Source of the DNA: Gallionella sp.
GTDB taxonomy: Bacteria > Pseudomonadota > Gammaproteobacteria > Burkholderiales > Gallionellaceae
Assembly (NCBI GenBank): GCA_028688275.1
Contig: JAQTYN010000025.1
Coordinates: 1-43,406, forward strand
DNA length: 43,406 nucleotides
Direction: 5' to 3'
The notes beneath the pieces were generated by a model. It did not search any database. It saw only the letters and a list, made by a program, of their open reading frames with translations, and had not been told where the DNA came from. The position numbers were made by a program, and so were the translations under genes. Of the stretch, positions 15,412-25,790 are shown piece after piece (the stretch's first letter is position 1; every line of letters starts with the position of its first letter).

Positions 15412-16958
15412 TGAGCAATCATACCAGCCCAGAGGCACGGATCACTGCACGGGAAGTCGCTGCGGATTCGCGCGATGTCACAGCGGACTCACGCGATGTG
15501 ACTGCGAACACGCGTGATGTGACGGCGAACACGCGCGACGAGACAGCCGATTCGCGAGATGCGACGGCAAATGCCCGTGATCTCTTCGCGGATTTTAGAG
15601 AGGAGAACGCCGATACGCGTGAACTGCACATTTGTGTGCTGGAGATGAAGCAGGCTGCCCATGAGGCTAGGATGAGCCTGTTGCAGCAAGTGAACGAACA
15701 CATGATGATTGCGGCAATGGAAACCAAAAAGTTGATGGACGAAATTCAGTCGACCAAAACGGAGCTATTGATTTCCAAAGCGGTTGCAGAAAAAGCCAAT
15801 CTTGCCAAATCAGATTTTCTGTCCAGTATGAGTCATGAATTGCGTAGCCCACTCAATGCGATTCTCGGTTTCGCCCAGTTGATGGAGGGAGGATCTCCTG
15901 CACCCACGCAAGCGCAAGCCGTTCGGTTGCATCAAATCACCAAAGCGGGCTGGTATTTGCTGGAGCTGATTAACCAAATCCTGGATCTCGCGGTGATCGA
16001 ATCCAGTAAATTTACCTTGTCGCGCGAACCCGTATTGGTGATAGAGGTGATACGAGAATGTCAATCCATGATAGAGACGCAAGCACAAGAACATGGTGTG
16101 CGAGTAGATTTCCTCCCTTTTGACTGGAATTTGTTTGTCAATGCGGATCGCATGCGCATGAAGCAGGTGCTGATTAATTTGCTATCCAATGCCATCAAAT
16201 ACAATCGCAAGGAGGGCACGGTCGTGGTGGCTTGTACCGCAAGCCATCCAGAGCACATCAGAATCAGCATCAAGGATACAGGCGAGGGTCTGCCGCCTGA
16301 AAAATTGCGCCAGTTGTTTCAACCCTTCAATCGTCTGGGGCAGGAGCATGGTGCTGAGCAAGGCACAGGGATCGGGCTGGTCGTCACCAAACAGCTCATT
16401 GAGTTGATGGGGGGCAGCATCAGCGTCAAAAGTATCGTCGGTGAGGGCAGTGAGTTTTGTGTGGATTTGATTCGGGATGTGTCCCCTCCTCAGAAGGCAA
16501 GCTGCACTCAGTCACCAGAACAAATTCTGCAACCGTGTAAGCCTGTCACGCTACATACCTTGCTTTATGTCGAAGACAACCCCGCTAATTTGATGTTGGT
16601 TGAGCAAATCATTGAGGGATTCCCTGATGTGCATATGCTGAGTGCGCGAGATGCGTTAGTCGGTATCGCGTTGGCGCGAGCGCATTTGCCCGATGTGATT
16701 CTGATGGACATAAACTTGCCAGGCATCAACGGCTTTGAAGCACTGAAAATATTGCGCAATAGCCCTACGACCATGCACATTCCCGTGATTGCGCTGAGTG
16801 CCAATGCCATGCGGCGTGATGTTGAAAAAGGATTGGAAGCGGGATTTTTCCGCTATCTCACCAAACCCATTAAGTTGCAAGAGTTTATGAATTCATTGGA
16901 AGAAGCACTGGACTTATCCAAAACGAAGCATCCTAATATGTCCGAAAAGCCATCATGA
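15411..16958 (+). CDS. Hybrid sensor histidine kinase with N-terminal heptad repeats (515 aa)
   Basis: Order: eight heptads of the type V-T-A-D-S-R-D (about 16-71), a coiled coil (about 75-135), HisKA with phospho-acceptor His142 (SHELRSPLNAILGF), HATPase (N box NLLSNAIKYN, then DTGEGLPPEKL and GTGIGLVVTKQL), and a receiver domain (about 385-500) with Asp433 (DVILMDINLPG) and the conserved Lys of TKPI. There is no membrane segment, so it is cytosolic and its input may come from the KaiC-like protein. The gene overlaps both neighbours (TAATG before, ATGA after). Confidence 0.92.
   Translation: MSNHTSPEARITAREVAADSRDVTADSRDVTANTRDVTANTRDETADSRDATANARDLFADFREENADTRELHICVLEMKQAAHEARMSLLQQVNEHMMIAAMETKKLMDEIQSTKTELLISKAVAEKANLAKSDFLSSMSHELRSPLNAILGFAQLMEGGSPAPTQAQAVRLHQITKAGWYLLELINQILDLAVIESSKFTLSREPVLVIEVIRECQSMIETQAQEHGVRVDFLPFDWNLFVNADRMRMKQVLINLLSNAIKYNRKEGTVVVACTASHPEHIRISIKDTGEGLPPEKLRQLFQPFNRLGQEHGAEQGTGIGLVVTKQLIELMGGSISVKSIVGEGSEFCVDLIRDVSPPQKASCTQSPEQILQPCKPVTLHTLLYVEDNPANLMLVEQIIEGFPDVHMLSARDALVGIALARAHLPDVILMDINLPGINGFEALKILRNSPTTMHIPVIALSANAMRRDVEKGLEAGFFRYLTKPIKLQEFMNSLEEALDLSKTKHPNMSEKPS
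15456..15623 (+). repeat. Eight tandem 21-bp repeats coding for heptads in the kinase
   Basis: 168 bases code for eight successive heptads (VAADSRD, VTADSRD, VTANTRD, VTANTRD, ETADSRD, ATANARD, LFADFRE, ENADTRE). The third and fourth are identical in protein and nearly so in DNA, which points to recent unit duplication. The number of units may vary between strains. Confidence 0.75.
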
Positions 16959-17785
16959 TTAGTAACCAAGAAATTTTAAATGCCCGCATTCTGATCGTTG
17001 ACGATCAAGAAGCCAACGTGCTGTTACTGGAAGAACTCTTACGCGATGCGGGCTATACCTCCACGACCTCAACCATGGATCCTTATGCGGTCTGTAATCT
17101 GCATCGCCAGCATCACTATGATTTGATTCTGCTTGATTTGCAGATGCCAGGGATGGACGGATTTGCGGTCATGGAAGAGTTGAAAAGTATCGAGAGCCGT
17201 GGGTACCTGCCTGTGTTGGTCATTACGGCTCAACCTGACCATAAACATCGCGCGCTGGCCTTTGGCGCGAAGGATTTCGTCACCAAACCCTTTGATTTTA
17301 TAGAGGTACGCACGCGCATTCATAATATGCTGGAAGTACGTTTGTTGTACCAGCAGCTCGAAAATTATAATAAGCAGCTTGAACAAAAGGTGCAGGAACG
17401 CACCGCTGAACTCAGTGCCAGTGAAGCGCGTTTTCGTCGCTTGACGGAGTTGTCCAGCGATTGGTATTGGGAGCAAGATGAGAACGGCTATTTCACAAAA
17501 ATTTCTGGTCCTGTGCTGGAAATGTTGGGGATTCGTATCGGCACTGTGCAAGGACATACCAGAGATCATCATGGTGCGGAATGGATAGAAGCGGAACGGG
17601 TAGTATTAGAAGCGAATTTGCTTGCGAGGCGACCCTTCTTGGATTTTGTCTATAGTCGAATTAACACAGATGGTTCGCAGCAGTATTTGATGGTCAGTGG
17701 TGAGCCGATGTTCGATGCTACGGGGCGATATACGGGCTATCGGGGTATTGGTAAAGATGTGACCAATACCTTGCCGCTGTCGTAG
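16955..17785 (+). CDS. Response regulator with REC and PAS domains (276 aa)
   Basis: A receiver domain (about 10-125) with Asp61 (DLILLDLQMPGMDGF) and the Lys of VTKPF leads to a coiled coil (about 130-160: LYQQLENYNKQLEQKVQERTAEL) and a PAS domain (about 162-270: FRRLTELSSDWYWEQDENGYF…YRGIGKDVT). The protein ends there, with no kinase, GGDEF, EAL or DNA-binding output. It is probably a phospho-acceptor adaptor of the KaiC-like/kinase pair. Its start overlaps the kinase stop by ATGA. Confidence 0.9.
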   Translation: MISNQEILNARILIVDDQEANVLLLEELLRDAGYTSTTSTMDPYAVCNLHRQHHYDLILLDLQMPGMDGFAVMEELKSIESRGYLPVLVITAQPDHKHRALAFGAKDFVTKPFDFIEVRTRIHNMLEVRLLYQQLENYNKQLEQKVQERTAELSASEARFRRLTELSSDWYWEQDENGYFTKISGPVLEMLGIRIGTVQGHTRDHHGAEWIEAERVVLEANLLARRPFLDFVYSRINTDGSQQYLMVSGEPMFDATGRYTGYRGIGKDVTNTLPLS

Positions 17786-17862
17786 TGCAAGTGAGCGTTG
17801 AGTACGCTTGATCAAAAGAATCGCCTCTCCCCTAGGGGTTGAACGATTTGTAAGGCCAACCA

Positions 17863-17893
17863 AACACCGCACCCTCGCCCGTGCGGTGTTTTT
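17863..17893 (+). terminator. Rho-independent terminator of the KaiC-like operon
   Basis: AACACCGCAC (17863-17872) pairs perfectly with GTGCGGTGTT (17881-17890) around an 8-base loop and runs into a T-tract. It closes the four-gene operon. Confidence 0.88.
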
Positions 17894-17958
17894 ACTTAAA
17901 TTCGTCCGTTAGAAAGTGTTAATATCCGCGACATCTTTTTGAGTACAACGGTAGGCTA

Positions 17959-18609
17959 ATGAATTACGATTTGATTGTGTTTGACTGGGATGGCACGGTG
18001 ATGGATTCGACGGCGGTGATCTCAGGTTCTATACAGGCGGCGTGCCGTGATTTAGATTTGCCCATTCCAACGGATGAAATGGCACGTCATGTCATTGGGT
18101 TAGGGTTGGAGCAGGCTTTAAGTTATGCAGTGCCGACTTTAACCGATGCCATGCGTCCTGCATTAGTTGCGCGCTATCGGCATCATTTTTTGTCGCAGGA
18201 CAGTGCGATTCCCTTGTTTGATCAAGCCCATGAAACCATCCTGGCTTTGCATGAGGCGGGCTATTTGTTGGCGGTTGCCACAGGGAAAAGTCGTTTAGGG
18301 TTAGATAGAGCACTTGAAACGACACAGCTGCATCCCTATTTTCACGCTACCCGTACCGCAGATCAAACCTTTTCTAAGCCGCATCCAGCGATGTTGTTGG
18401 AGATTATGGCTGAATTGGATGTGAGCCCAGCGCGTACGCTGATGATTGGTGATACGTCGCACGATATTTTGTTAGCACAGAATGCAGGTGTGGATGTCGT
18501 TGCAGTAGGGCACGGCGCGCATCCTGGTGAGGATTTGCTCAAATTGAATCCTATTGCTTTGGTGGATAACTTTGTTACCTTACAAGCTTGGCTGAAAGAA
18601 AATGCGTAA
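17959..18609 (+). CDS. HAD-family phosphatase, phosphoglycolate-phosphatase type (216 aa)
   Basis: HAD motif I is FDWDGTVMDS (nucleophile Asp and acid Asp), motif II lies in VATGKS, the conserved Lys is in SKPHPAM, and motif IV is MIGDTSHDI. The helical cap (about 15-85) is class C1. The substrate is unclear: phosphoglycolate, pyrophosphate or a damaged metabolite are all possible. It lies upstream of sppA, an order found in betaproteobacteria near rluC. Confidence 0.88.
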   Translation: MNYDLIVFDWDGTVMDSTAVISGSIQAACRDLDLPIPTDEMARHVIGLGLEQALSYAVPTLTDAMRPALVARYRHHFLSQDSAIPLFDQAHETILALHEAGYLLAVATGKSRLGLDRALETTQLHPYFHATRTADQTFSKPHPAMLLEIMAELDVSPARTLMIGDTSHDILLAQNAGVDVVAVGHGAHPGEDLLKLNPIALVDNFVTLQAWLKENA

Positions 18610-18666
18610 CAGGACGCTTCTAAGAACGATTGCACTTTAAGAACTTTATATTAGGATACATTGAAC

Positions 18667-19617
18667 ATGGCTGAGCAAAACTGGGAACGTGATGTGCTTG
18701 AAAAACTAGCCCTTGCGGCGGTCACCGAACAACGTCGTGCACGACGCTGGAGTGTGTTTTTTAAATTTTTGTTTTTTATCTATTTGTCTTTCTTGGCATT
18801 TGCCTTGATGGGCGGGATGGAAAAGCTGGAGCAGAATGAAGCTGCGCTCGGCGACAGTAAACATACTGCTTTGGTGGATATGCAAGGTGTTATCTCGGCT
18901 GGCTCAGCGGCTAGTGCAGATAATTTGATCCCCAGCTTACAGGATGCTTTTAAGGATAAGCACACCAAGGGGGTGATTTTGCGGATCAATAGTCCTGGCG
19001 GTAGCCCTGTTCAAGCAGGGCAAATTAACGATGAAATTCGCCGTTTGCGCGCTAAATATCCTGCGATTCCGCTCTATGTCGTGGTGGAAGATATTTGTGC
19101 GTCGGGTGGTTATTATGTGGCTGCCGCAGCAGATAAAATCTACGTGGATAAAGCCAGTTTGATCGGCTCGATTGGCGTGTTGATGGATGGTTTTGGTTTC
19201 ACGGGTGTGATGGAAAAAGTAGGCGTGGAACGTCGTTTGGTGACCGCAGGTGCCAATAAGGGGTTTATGGATCCGTTCTCTCCCGCCAATCCCGTTCAAC
19301 AGGAATATGCCAAACAACTTGTGGCGGATATTCATCAGCAATTTATTGATGTCGTCAAAAAAGGGCGTGGGGCTCGCTTGAAGGAAACACCAGATACTTT
19401 TAGTGGCTTGGTTTGGAATGGGCAAAAAGGGATTGAAATGGGCTTGGCGGATGGCTATGGTAGCGTGGAGTCCATCGCTCGTGATGTGATTAAAGCGGAA
19501 GACATCGTTGATTTTACCGTGAAAGAAGGTTTTGCTGATCGTTTGGCTAAACGCTTTGGCGCGGGAGTTATCAGCGAGCTGGGGTTTTCAACCCATCAAG
19601 GCGTGAGCTTGAAGTAA
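18667..19617 (+). CDS. sppA: Signal peptide peptidase SppA, S49 family (316 aa)
   Basis: One N-terminal membrane helix (about 30-50) anchors a periplasmic S49 protease domain. The catalytic Ser is in EDICASGGYY (Ser146), and the conserved segments INSPGGSPVQAG, YVDKASLIGSIGV and GLVWNGQKGIEMGLADGYG are present. Its length fits the short single-domain form (about 300-330). SppA degrades cleaved signal peptides in the membrane. Start 18667 is taken for the AGGA upstream; a TTG at 18661 is possible. The next gene begins 13 bases on. Confidence 0.9.
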   Translation: MAEQNWERDVLEKLALAAVTEQRRARRWSVFFKFLFFIYLSFLAFALMGGMEKLEQNEAALGDSKHTALVDMQGVISAGSAASADNLIPSLQDAFKDKHTKGVILRINSPGGSPVQAGQINDEIRRLRAKYPAIPLYVVVEDICASGGYYVAAAADKIYVDKASLIGSIGVLMDGFGFTGVMEKVGVERRLVTAGANKGFMDPFSPANPVQQEYAKQLVADIHQQFIDVVKKGRGARLKETPDTFSGLVWNGQKGIEMGLADGYGSVESIARDVIKAEDIVDFTVKEGFADRLAKRFGAGVISELGFSTHQGVSLK

Positions 19618-19630
19618 GCAAAGATCGTTC

Positions 19631-21331
19631 ATGTCTATCGGCAAAAAACTATTATTGGGTTTCATTGCGCTGCTGTCGCTTTCCATCGGGTCATTGTATT
19701 TGATCCCCTTAGAGACGTATTTGCCGCAATTGGAAAAATTCGCCAGCAAGCAATTTCAAACCCCCGTTAAAATTCAATCTATTAGTCTTGCTGCTTTACC
19801 CTTTCCCCACTTGGAACTGCATCAGGTTCAATTGGGGAAGGCGGATGGTATTCGTGCTGAACTTATTGACGTTTCATTTGATTTGAAAGCGTTGATGGCG
19901 GGGAATAGAGAAGTGCGTGCCATTCGTGCCGAGCATGTGATGGTGCATTACGCAGAATTCCGAAAGTTGCTGGCCCAAATGAGTAAGTCTTCTGGTAGAC
20001 CCATTGTCACGCTACGCGAATTTCAAGCCAGTGATGTCACGCTAATTCTCCCTTGGCTGACGTTGGCTGATGTGGAAGCGACAGTGAGTTTTGCGGGAGA
20101 CGGTAAGCTCGAAAAAATCTTGACGACATTGGACAAGCAGCATTTGACTGCGACTTTGTTGCCACAACCTCAGCGACATTTTGCGATGCAAGTGGATGCA
20201 AAGGGCTGGACGACGCCGTTGTATCCACGCTTGGTGTGGGATGAATTGCATGTAGCAGGCGTAGTGAGTGACCAAGATTTTGTCGCGACGCAGCTGACGG
20301 GGGTGATGGGTGATATCCATCTTTCGGGGGCGGGACGCGCTGAGTTTGCTAAGCGTTTGCTGGTGTTTGCGCAACTTGACCAATTGGATGCGCCAGTCGA
20401 TCAGTTGCTAAAACTATCCGATAAAACTGAGCTTGCAACAGGAACTGTGCATCTATCAGGTAAACTCCAAGGTGAGGGAGACACCATAACCGAATTAAAG
20501 CAGCGTGTGCAATTTGTGGGTGAGGTGAGCGGAAAGCAGCTCCAAATTCCTGTTGTTGTCGATCAGCCTGGCGTATTGCTAGATGAGTTGCATGCGCAAA
20601 TTCAGGCGCAAGTGGATCAGATAGATTTAAGTGTGCTAGACGTTAGCTTGTATGGTGGAAGATTAACAGGCTTGGCAAAATGGTCACGGCTGGATCAAGC
20701 ACTACAGGCAGAGATTCAGCTTGAGAATATTGAGATGCAGCCTTTGGTTGCGGCAATGACCAATCGTGTGGTATTGAATGGGAAATTGGCGGGTAAGGGG
20801 AATGTGGTTATGCAATTAAATTCACTTGTTCCCTTTCCAGCGAATAGCTCAGCCGAGGGAGATTTTCACTTGAAGGACGGAAAGTTGACTCAGGTCGATT
20901 TGGTTAAAGCGGCTCAATTGTCTAAGACAAAACAAGCCGTGGATTCCTCTGAGGGTACTGAGTTTGATGATTTTACGGGGGAATTCAAAGTGGACGGTGG
21001 TGCCTATTATTTCCAGAAACTCGACTTGAGTTCAGGTGTGTTAAGGGCGCAAGGCAAAATGAATGTTTTGTCGGATAAGCGAATCACTGGTGGGTTAGAT
21101 GCATATTTAAAAGGTACATTAGGATTGGTCAGTATTCCTCTGGTGATTTCGGGTACGACTGATCAACCCCATGTCAATCCGAGTGGTGCATTTTTGGCAG
21201 GGGCTGCGTTAGGAACGGCTTTAATGCCAGGGGTGGGAACAGTCATTGGCATGAAAATTGGCGGTTTGCTCAATAAAATTTTTAGCGATGACAATCCTGT
21301 CGCGGCGAAATCTGCCGTGCCGAGTCGTTAA
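19631..21331 (+). CDS. AsmA-family protein (566 aa)
   Basis: An N-terminal membrane helix (about 7-25) is followed by a long periplasmic AsmA-type region: FASKQFQTPVKIQSISLAALPFPHLELHQVQLG, then beta-rich repeats and the C-terminal AsmA signature (FDDFTGEFKVDGGAYYFQKLDLSSGVLRAQGKM). AsmA-like proteins of the VPS13/YhdP type help carry phospholipids across the periplasm. A Gly/Ala-rich end (GAFLAGAALGTALMPGVGTVIG) could insert in membrane. It is 13 bases after sppA and 39 before a cyclase gene with a related C-terminus. Confidence 0.82.
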   Translation: MSIGKKLLLGFIALLSLSIGSLYLIPLETYLPQLEKFASKQFQTPVKIQSISLAALPFPHLELHQVQLGKADGIRAELIDVSFDLKALMAGNREVRAIRAEHVMVHYAEFRKLLAQMSKSSGRPIVTLREFQASDVTLILPWLTLADVEATVSFAGDGKLEKILTTLDKQHLTATLLPQPQRHFAMQVDAKGWTTPLYPRLVWDELHVAGVVSDQDFVATQLTGVMGDIHLSGAGRAEFAKRLLVFAQLDQLDAPVDQLLKLSDKTELATGTVHLSGKLQGEGDTITELKQRVQFVGEVSGKQLQIPVVVDQPGVLLDELHAQIQAQVDQIDLSVLDVSLYGGRLTGLAKWSRLDQALQAEIQLENIEMQPLVAAMTNRVVLNGKLAGKGNVVMQLNSLVPFPANSSAEGDFHLKDGKLTQVDLVKAAQLSKTKQAVDSSEGTEFDDFTGEFKVDGGAYYFQKLDLSSGVLRAQGKMNVLSDKRITGGLDAYLKGTLGLVSIPLVISGTTDQPHVNPSGAFLAGAALGTALMPGVGTVIGMKIGGLLNKIFSDDNPVAAKSAVPSR

Positions 21332-21370
21332 AGTGGTCAACAATAAATTAATCTTGGCGTAAAGTGAAAT

Positions 21371-24300
21371 ATGGATAACCAAATCATTTTTGTGAGAACC
21401 AGTAAAGGCGAAAACGAACTGCATGGCGCAGCTGCATTGTTGGCTGGTGATATAAAACGCGCTTTGCTGATGATCGACGGGGTTGCGACGTTGGCCGATA
21501 TTGAAAAACATTCGGCTCCCAGTTTACGTGCTGTGCTCCCAGGATTGATCAATGAGTTGCAAAGCAAGGGATTTATCGAAGATAAAAGCCGTCTGGCGCG
21601 TGTGCCTAAGCTGGTGATCCCAAGCAAGCCAACAGGTGAGATTGCACCGCAAGCCGTGAATGAGTTTGATTTTACTGCGGCTTACCGTGCGCCTACTGCA
21701 GATATATTGGCGGCTGAGGCGGAGAAAGAAGCCAAACTAGCTGCTAAGTTAAAAGAAAAGCAAGAAGTGGTCAGGCATTTGCAGGCTGAAAAAAGTGCAG
21801 CACAGGCACTGGAGGAGGCTGAACGAGCGAAGAAGCAAGCGGTTTTGGAGGCTCAAGCACGTGCCGAGGCTGAACGTCGTGCCAAAGAGTTGGCTGAATT
21901 GGCTCGTTTGAAAGAACAAGCCATTGCGCAGGCTCGCGCGGAATTAGAAGCCGCTAAAGCGGTCGCGAAGGCTGAAGCCGAAGCTAGAGCCGCAGCGGAA
22001 CTCAAAGCGAAACAAGCGGCCGAGTTGCGTGCGCGTCAGGAAGCGGAAATTGAAAAATTAAAAGCCAAGCAAGTGATGCTGGCAAAGGCGCAAGCCGAAG
22101 AGAAAGCGGCGTTAGTCGCGGCAATGAAATTGAAGGAGCGCCAAGCAGCTGAGTTGGCGGAATTAAGGGCTGAGCAGGAGAAAGTGAAGCAAATCGCTGA
22201 GCGTCAAGCCAAAGAGATCGCTGATCGTCAGTCAAATGAAATGGCTAGAACAGTGAATATCCGAATTGAACCTCACCAAATGGGCATGCTTGACGGGGCA
22301 GATGCAAGATCGGATAAAACAGATCCTAATTTGCGTACCACCACGGTGACCGTATTGTTTTTTGATATGGTGGCTTATACCAAACAGGCAGTACAGAAAC
22401 AAACTGAGATGAAAAAATTGTTCAATCAATTGGTCTCAGATTGCCTAAAATCGGTTTCCGATGATAGGAATGAATACATCATCTTGGATACAGGAGATGG
22501 TGCTGCAATTGGCTTTACCCATCACCCAGAAGAAGCATTAGAAGTCTCTATGAAGTTTCGTGACGCGATTATTAGCAACGAAAAGTACAAAGATCTCAAA
22601 GTGCGTATGGGGATCCATTTGGGGCCGATCAACATTATGGTTGATATGAATGGCAAGCCCAATATGGTGGGCAATGGTATTAACGATGCGCAACGGGTGA
22701 TGGACTTTGCAGGGGAAAATCAGATATTCATTTCACGCTCTTACTATGACTTTGTTTCGCGGTTGAGTGATGAATATGCGGAGCAATTTTATTATCGTGG
22801 CGCACAAAAAGATAAGCATGGGCATGAACATCAGGTATATGCATTAAATAGCCGTATGCGAGAAAGTTCCCCCCCTGTCAAAGTCAATGATGCACCCACC
22901 TCCCAAATATCTTTAGCCCCCTTCACTTTTAGTGATCCAAAGCCTGTGCCAGTTCAGGAGTCAAGTTTAGTTGAAGCTTCTCAATTCGATGATGCTGACT
23001 TACAAGACTTTATAGTCCCTGAATTGCCCGAATCCTTTCCGCCGTCTGAGAATTCTAAGTCCTCGCCAACGGCTGCGGAGATGATGCACGTGAAAGAACT
23101 CAAACAGCATGATGAAGATGAAGCCAAACGAAAAGTGCTGATGGCAGAAATCGAAGCACAAAAGCGTGCGGATGCGCAGGCTGCTGAAGCTAAAAAATTA
23201 GCCGAAATGCAAGCTAAAGCTTGGGCGCAAGCGGAGCGTCGTGCGATGGAAGCTGCAAAAGTGAACGCAGAACGAGCGGTTCAACAAGCTGCAAGTGCCT
23301 CTGTGGAGTCGGTTGTTAAAGCGCAGCATATTGAAACATTGCAGCGAAAGCCATTTCCGTGGAAGAAGATGTTTGTGAGTTTGCTTGTGCTTTCGTTAGT
23401 TGCATTTGGTGTCGCACTCTATGTCGCACCAATGCTAATGCCGATGGATGAATATGAACGTAAAACCGAGCTATTCCTCACGGAGAGGCTGCAGCAGCCT
23501 GTTCATGTGGGTAAAATGCACGCTCGTTTGATCCCGACCCCTCAAGTTACGTTCGATGACTTTTTTATGGGTAAAACCAATCAGATTCGGGCGCAGCGCG
23601 TGGCGGTGAATTTCGCGCCACTTACCTTGTTTAGTTCTCAAAAAATGATTACGGATGTTGAGTTGACTGGGTTCAAGATGACGGGGGAAGGCTTAAAAGT
23701 CGTGGGTAATTGGCTTGAGTCTGTGGCGAGTGATGCAGCTTATCCTATACAGAAAATTACTTTTAAAGATGCCAGGTTTGAGACGGAAGCCTTTCAAAAG
23801 GGTGGTATAGAAGGACAGTTTATTTTTAATACCGCAGGTCGGTTGATGTTGACAGATTTTCGTGAAGGTACTGGCCAGTTTAGCGTGAGCATTACTGCGA
23901 TGGGCGGACATCAGGAGGTTAAATTATCTGTCCGTAATGCCGCTATGCCATTTCTACCTAATCTGCACTTTGATGAATTGCACGCAACAGGGGATTTGGA
24001 GGCGGATAGGTTGAATATCACGCAGTTAGATGCCAGTATCGCGCAGGGATTTTTAAGTGGAAATATGAACGTTACTTGGCAAGCAGGCTGGTTGGTGCAA
24101 GGTATGCTCAAGGCGGAAAGTTTAGATTTGAAAAATATTAATCGTCATTTGGTCGGGGATGTTGATGGATCGGGGCGTTTGAAGATGCAGCACACCCAGT
24201 TTAAGGGTCTCACGGAAACGGCAACATTGGCGGGTATTTTTGAGGCTAAAAAGGGTGTTATTCAAGGTGTTGATTTAGTAGAAATACTGCGTACTCGCGG

Positions 24301-24589
24301 GCGGGAAAAGGCGGTGGGTGGGCAAACTAAATTTGATGTGTTGACGGGTTCGTTTGCATACTCCCCCAATCATTATGAGTTTCAGCAGTTAAAACTCAGA
24401 AAAGGAGACTTGAATGCGACGGCGCAAGTTACACTCGATCACACTAAAACGCTTGAAAACAATAAGGTTGTGGAGCGTGATAACTTACTTGGGCGTATTG
24501 ATGCGACGCTAGATATGCAGGGGGAGCATCCTGCTATTTCGGTTAAGATTGAAGGTACTCCAGAGCAATTTAGCGAAACGGTGTTGTAA
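21371..24589 (+). CDS. Class III nucleotide cyclase fused to a membrane AsmA-like domain (1072 aa)
   Basis: Order: a small N-terminal domain (1-80) that may be winged-helix-like; an Ala/Glu/Lys/Arg coiled coil (about 110-290); a class III cyclase domain (about 322-492); a second charged coil (about 575-655); one membrane helix (about 667-692); and an AsmA-like periplasmic domain (about 693-1072) related to the preceding gene. The cyclase keeps metal Asp332 (FFDMVAYT) and Asp376 (DTGDGAAIGF), plus Asn438 and Arg442 (GINDAQR), so it looks catalytically complete. Product, cAMP or cGMP, not decided here. The link between nucleotide signal and lipid-transport-like module is unusual. Confidence 0.85.
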   Translation: MDNQIIFVRTSKGENELHGAAALLAGDIKRALLMIDGVATLADIEKHSAPSLRAVLPGLINELQSKGFIEDKSRLARVPKLVIPSKPTGEIAPQAVNEFDFTAAYRAPTADILAAEAEKEAKLAAKLKEKQEVVRHLQAEKSAAQALEEAERAKKQAVLEAQARAEAERRAKELAELARLKEQAIAQARAELEAAKAVAKAEAEARAAAELKAKQAAELRARQEAEIEKLKAKQVMLAKAQAEEKAALVAAMKLKERQAAELAELRAEQEKVKQIAERQAKEIADRQSNEMARTVNIRIEPHQMGMLDGADARSDKTDPNLRTTTVTVLFFDMVAYTKQAVQKQTEMKKLFNQLVSDCLKSVSDDRNEYIILDTGDGAAIGFTHHPEEALEVSMKFRDAIISNEKYKDLKVRMGIHLGPINIMVDMNGKPNMVGNGINDAQRVMDFAGENQIFISRSYYDFVSRLSDEYAEQFYYRGAQKDKHGHEHQVYALNSRMRESSPPVKVNDAPTSQISLAPFTFSDPKPVPVQESSLVEASQFDDADLQDFIVPELPESFPPSENSKSSPTAAEMMHVKELKQHDEDEAKRKVLMAEIEAQKRADAQAAEAKKLAEMQAKAWAQAERRAMEAAKVNAERAVQQAASASVESVVKAQHIETLQRKPFPWKKMFVSLLVLSLVAFGVALYVAPMLMPMDEYERKTELFLTERLQQPVHVGKMHARLIPTPQVTFDDFFMGKTNQIRAQRVAVNFAPLTLFSSQKMITDVELTGFKMTGEGLKVVGNWLESVASDAAYPIQKITFKDARFETEAFQKGGIEGQFIFNTAGRLMLTDFREGTGQFSVSITAMGGHQEVKLSVRNAAMPFLPNLHFDELHATGDLEADRLNITQLDASIAQGFLSGNMNVTWQAGWLVQGMLKAESLDLKNINRHLVGDVDGSGRLKMQHTQFKGLTETATLAGIFEAKKGVIQGVDLVEILRTRGREKAVGGQTKFDVLTGSFAYSPNHYEFQQLKLRKGDLNATAQVTLDHTKTLENNKVVERDNLLGRIDATLDMQGEHPAISVKIEGTPEQFSETVL

Positions 24590-24610
24590 TCGTTAGTTGT
24601 TTGATTTAGC

Positions 24611-24641
24611 ACAAAGGATGCGTCAAGCATCCTTTGTTATT
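24611..24641. terminator. Terminator between the convergent cyclase and tgt genes
   Basis: ACAAAGGATGC (24611-24621) pairs perfectly with GCATCCTTTGT (24627-24637) around GTCAA, with T-rich sequence after it (TATTTT). It lies between two convergent genes and may serve both strands. Confidence 0.8.
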
Positions 24642-24662
24642 TTACGAACTAGCCAGATTGGC

Positions 24663-25790
<1,128 letters not shown>

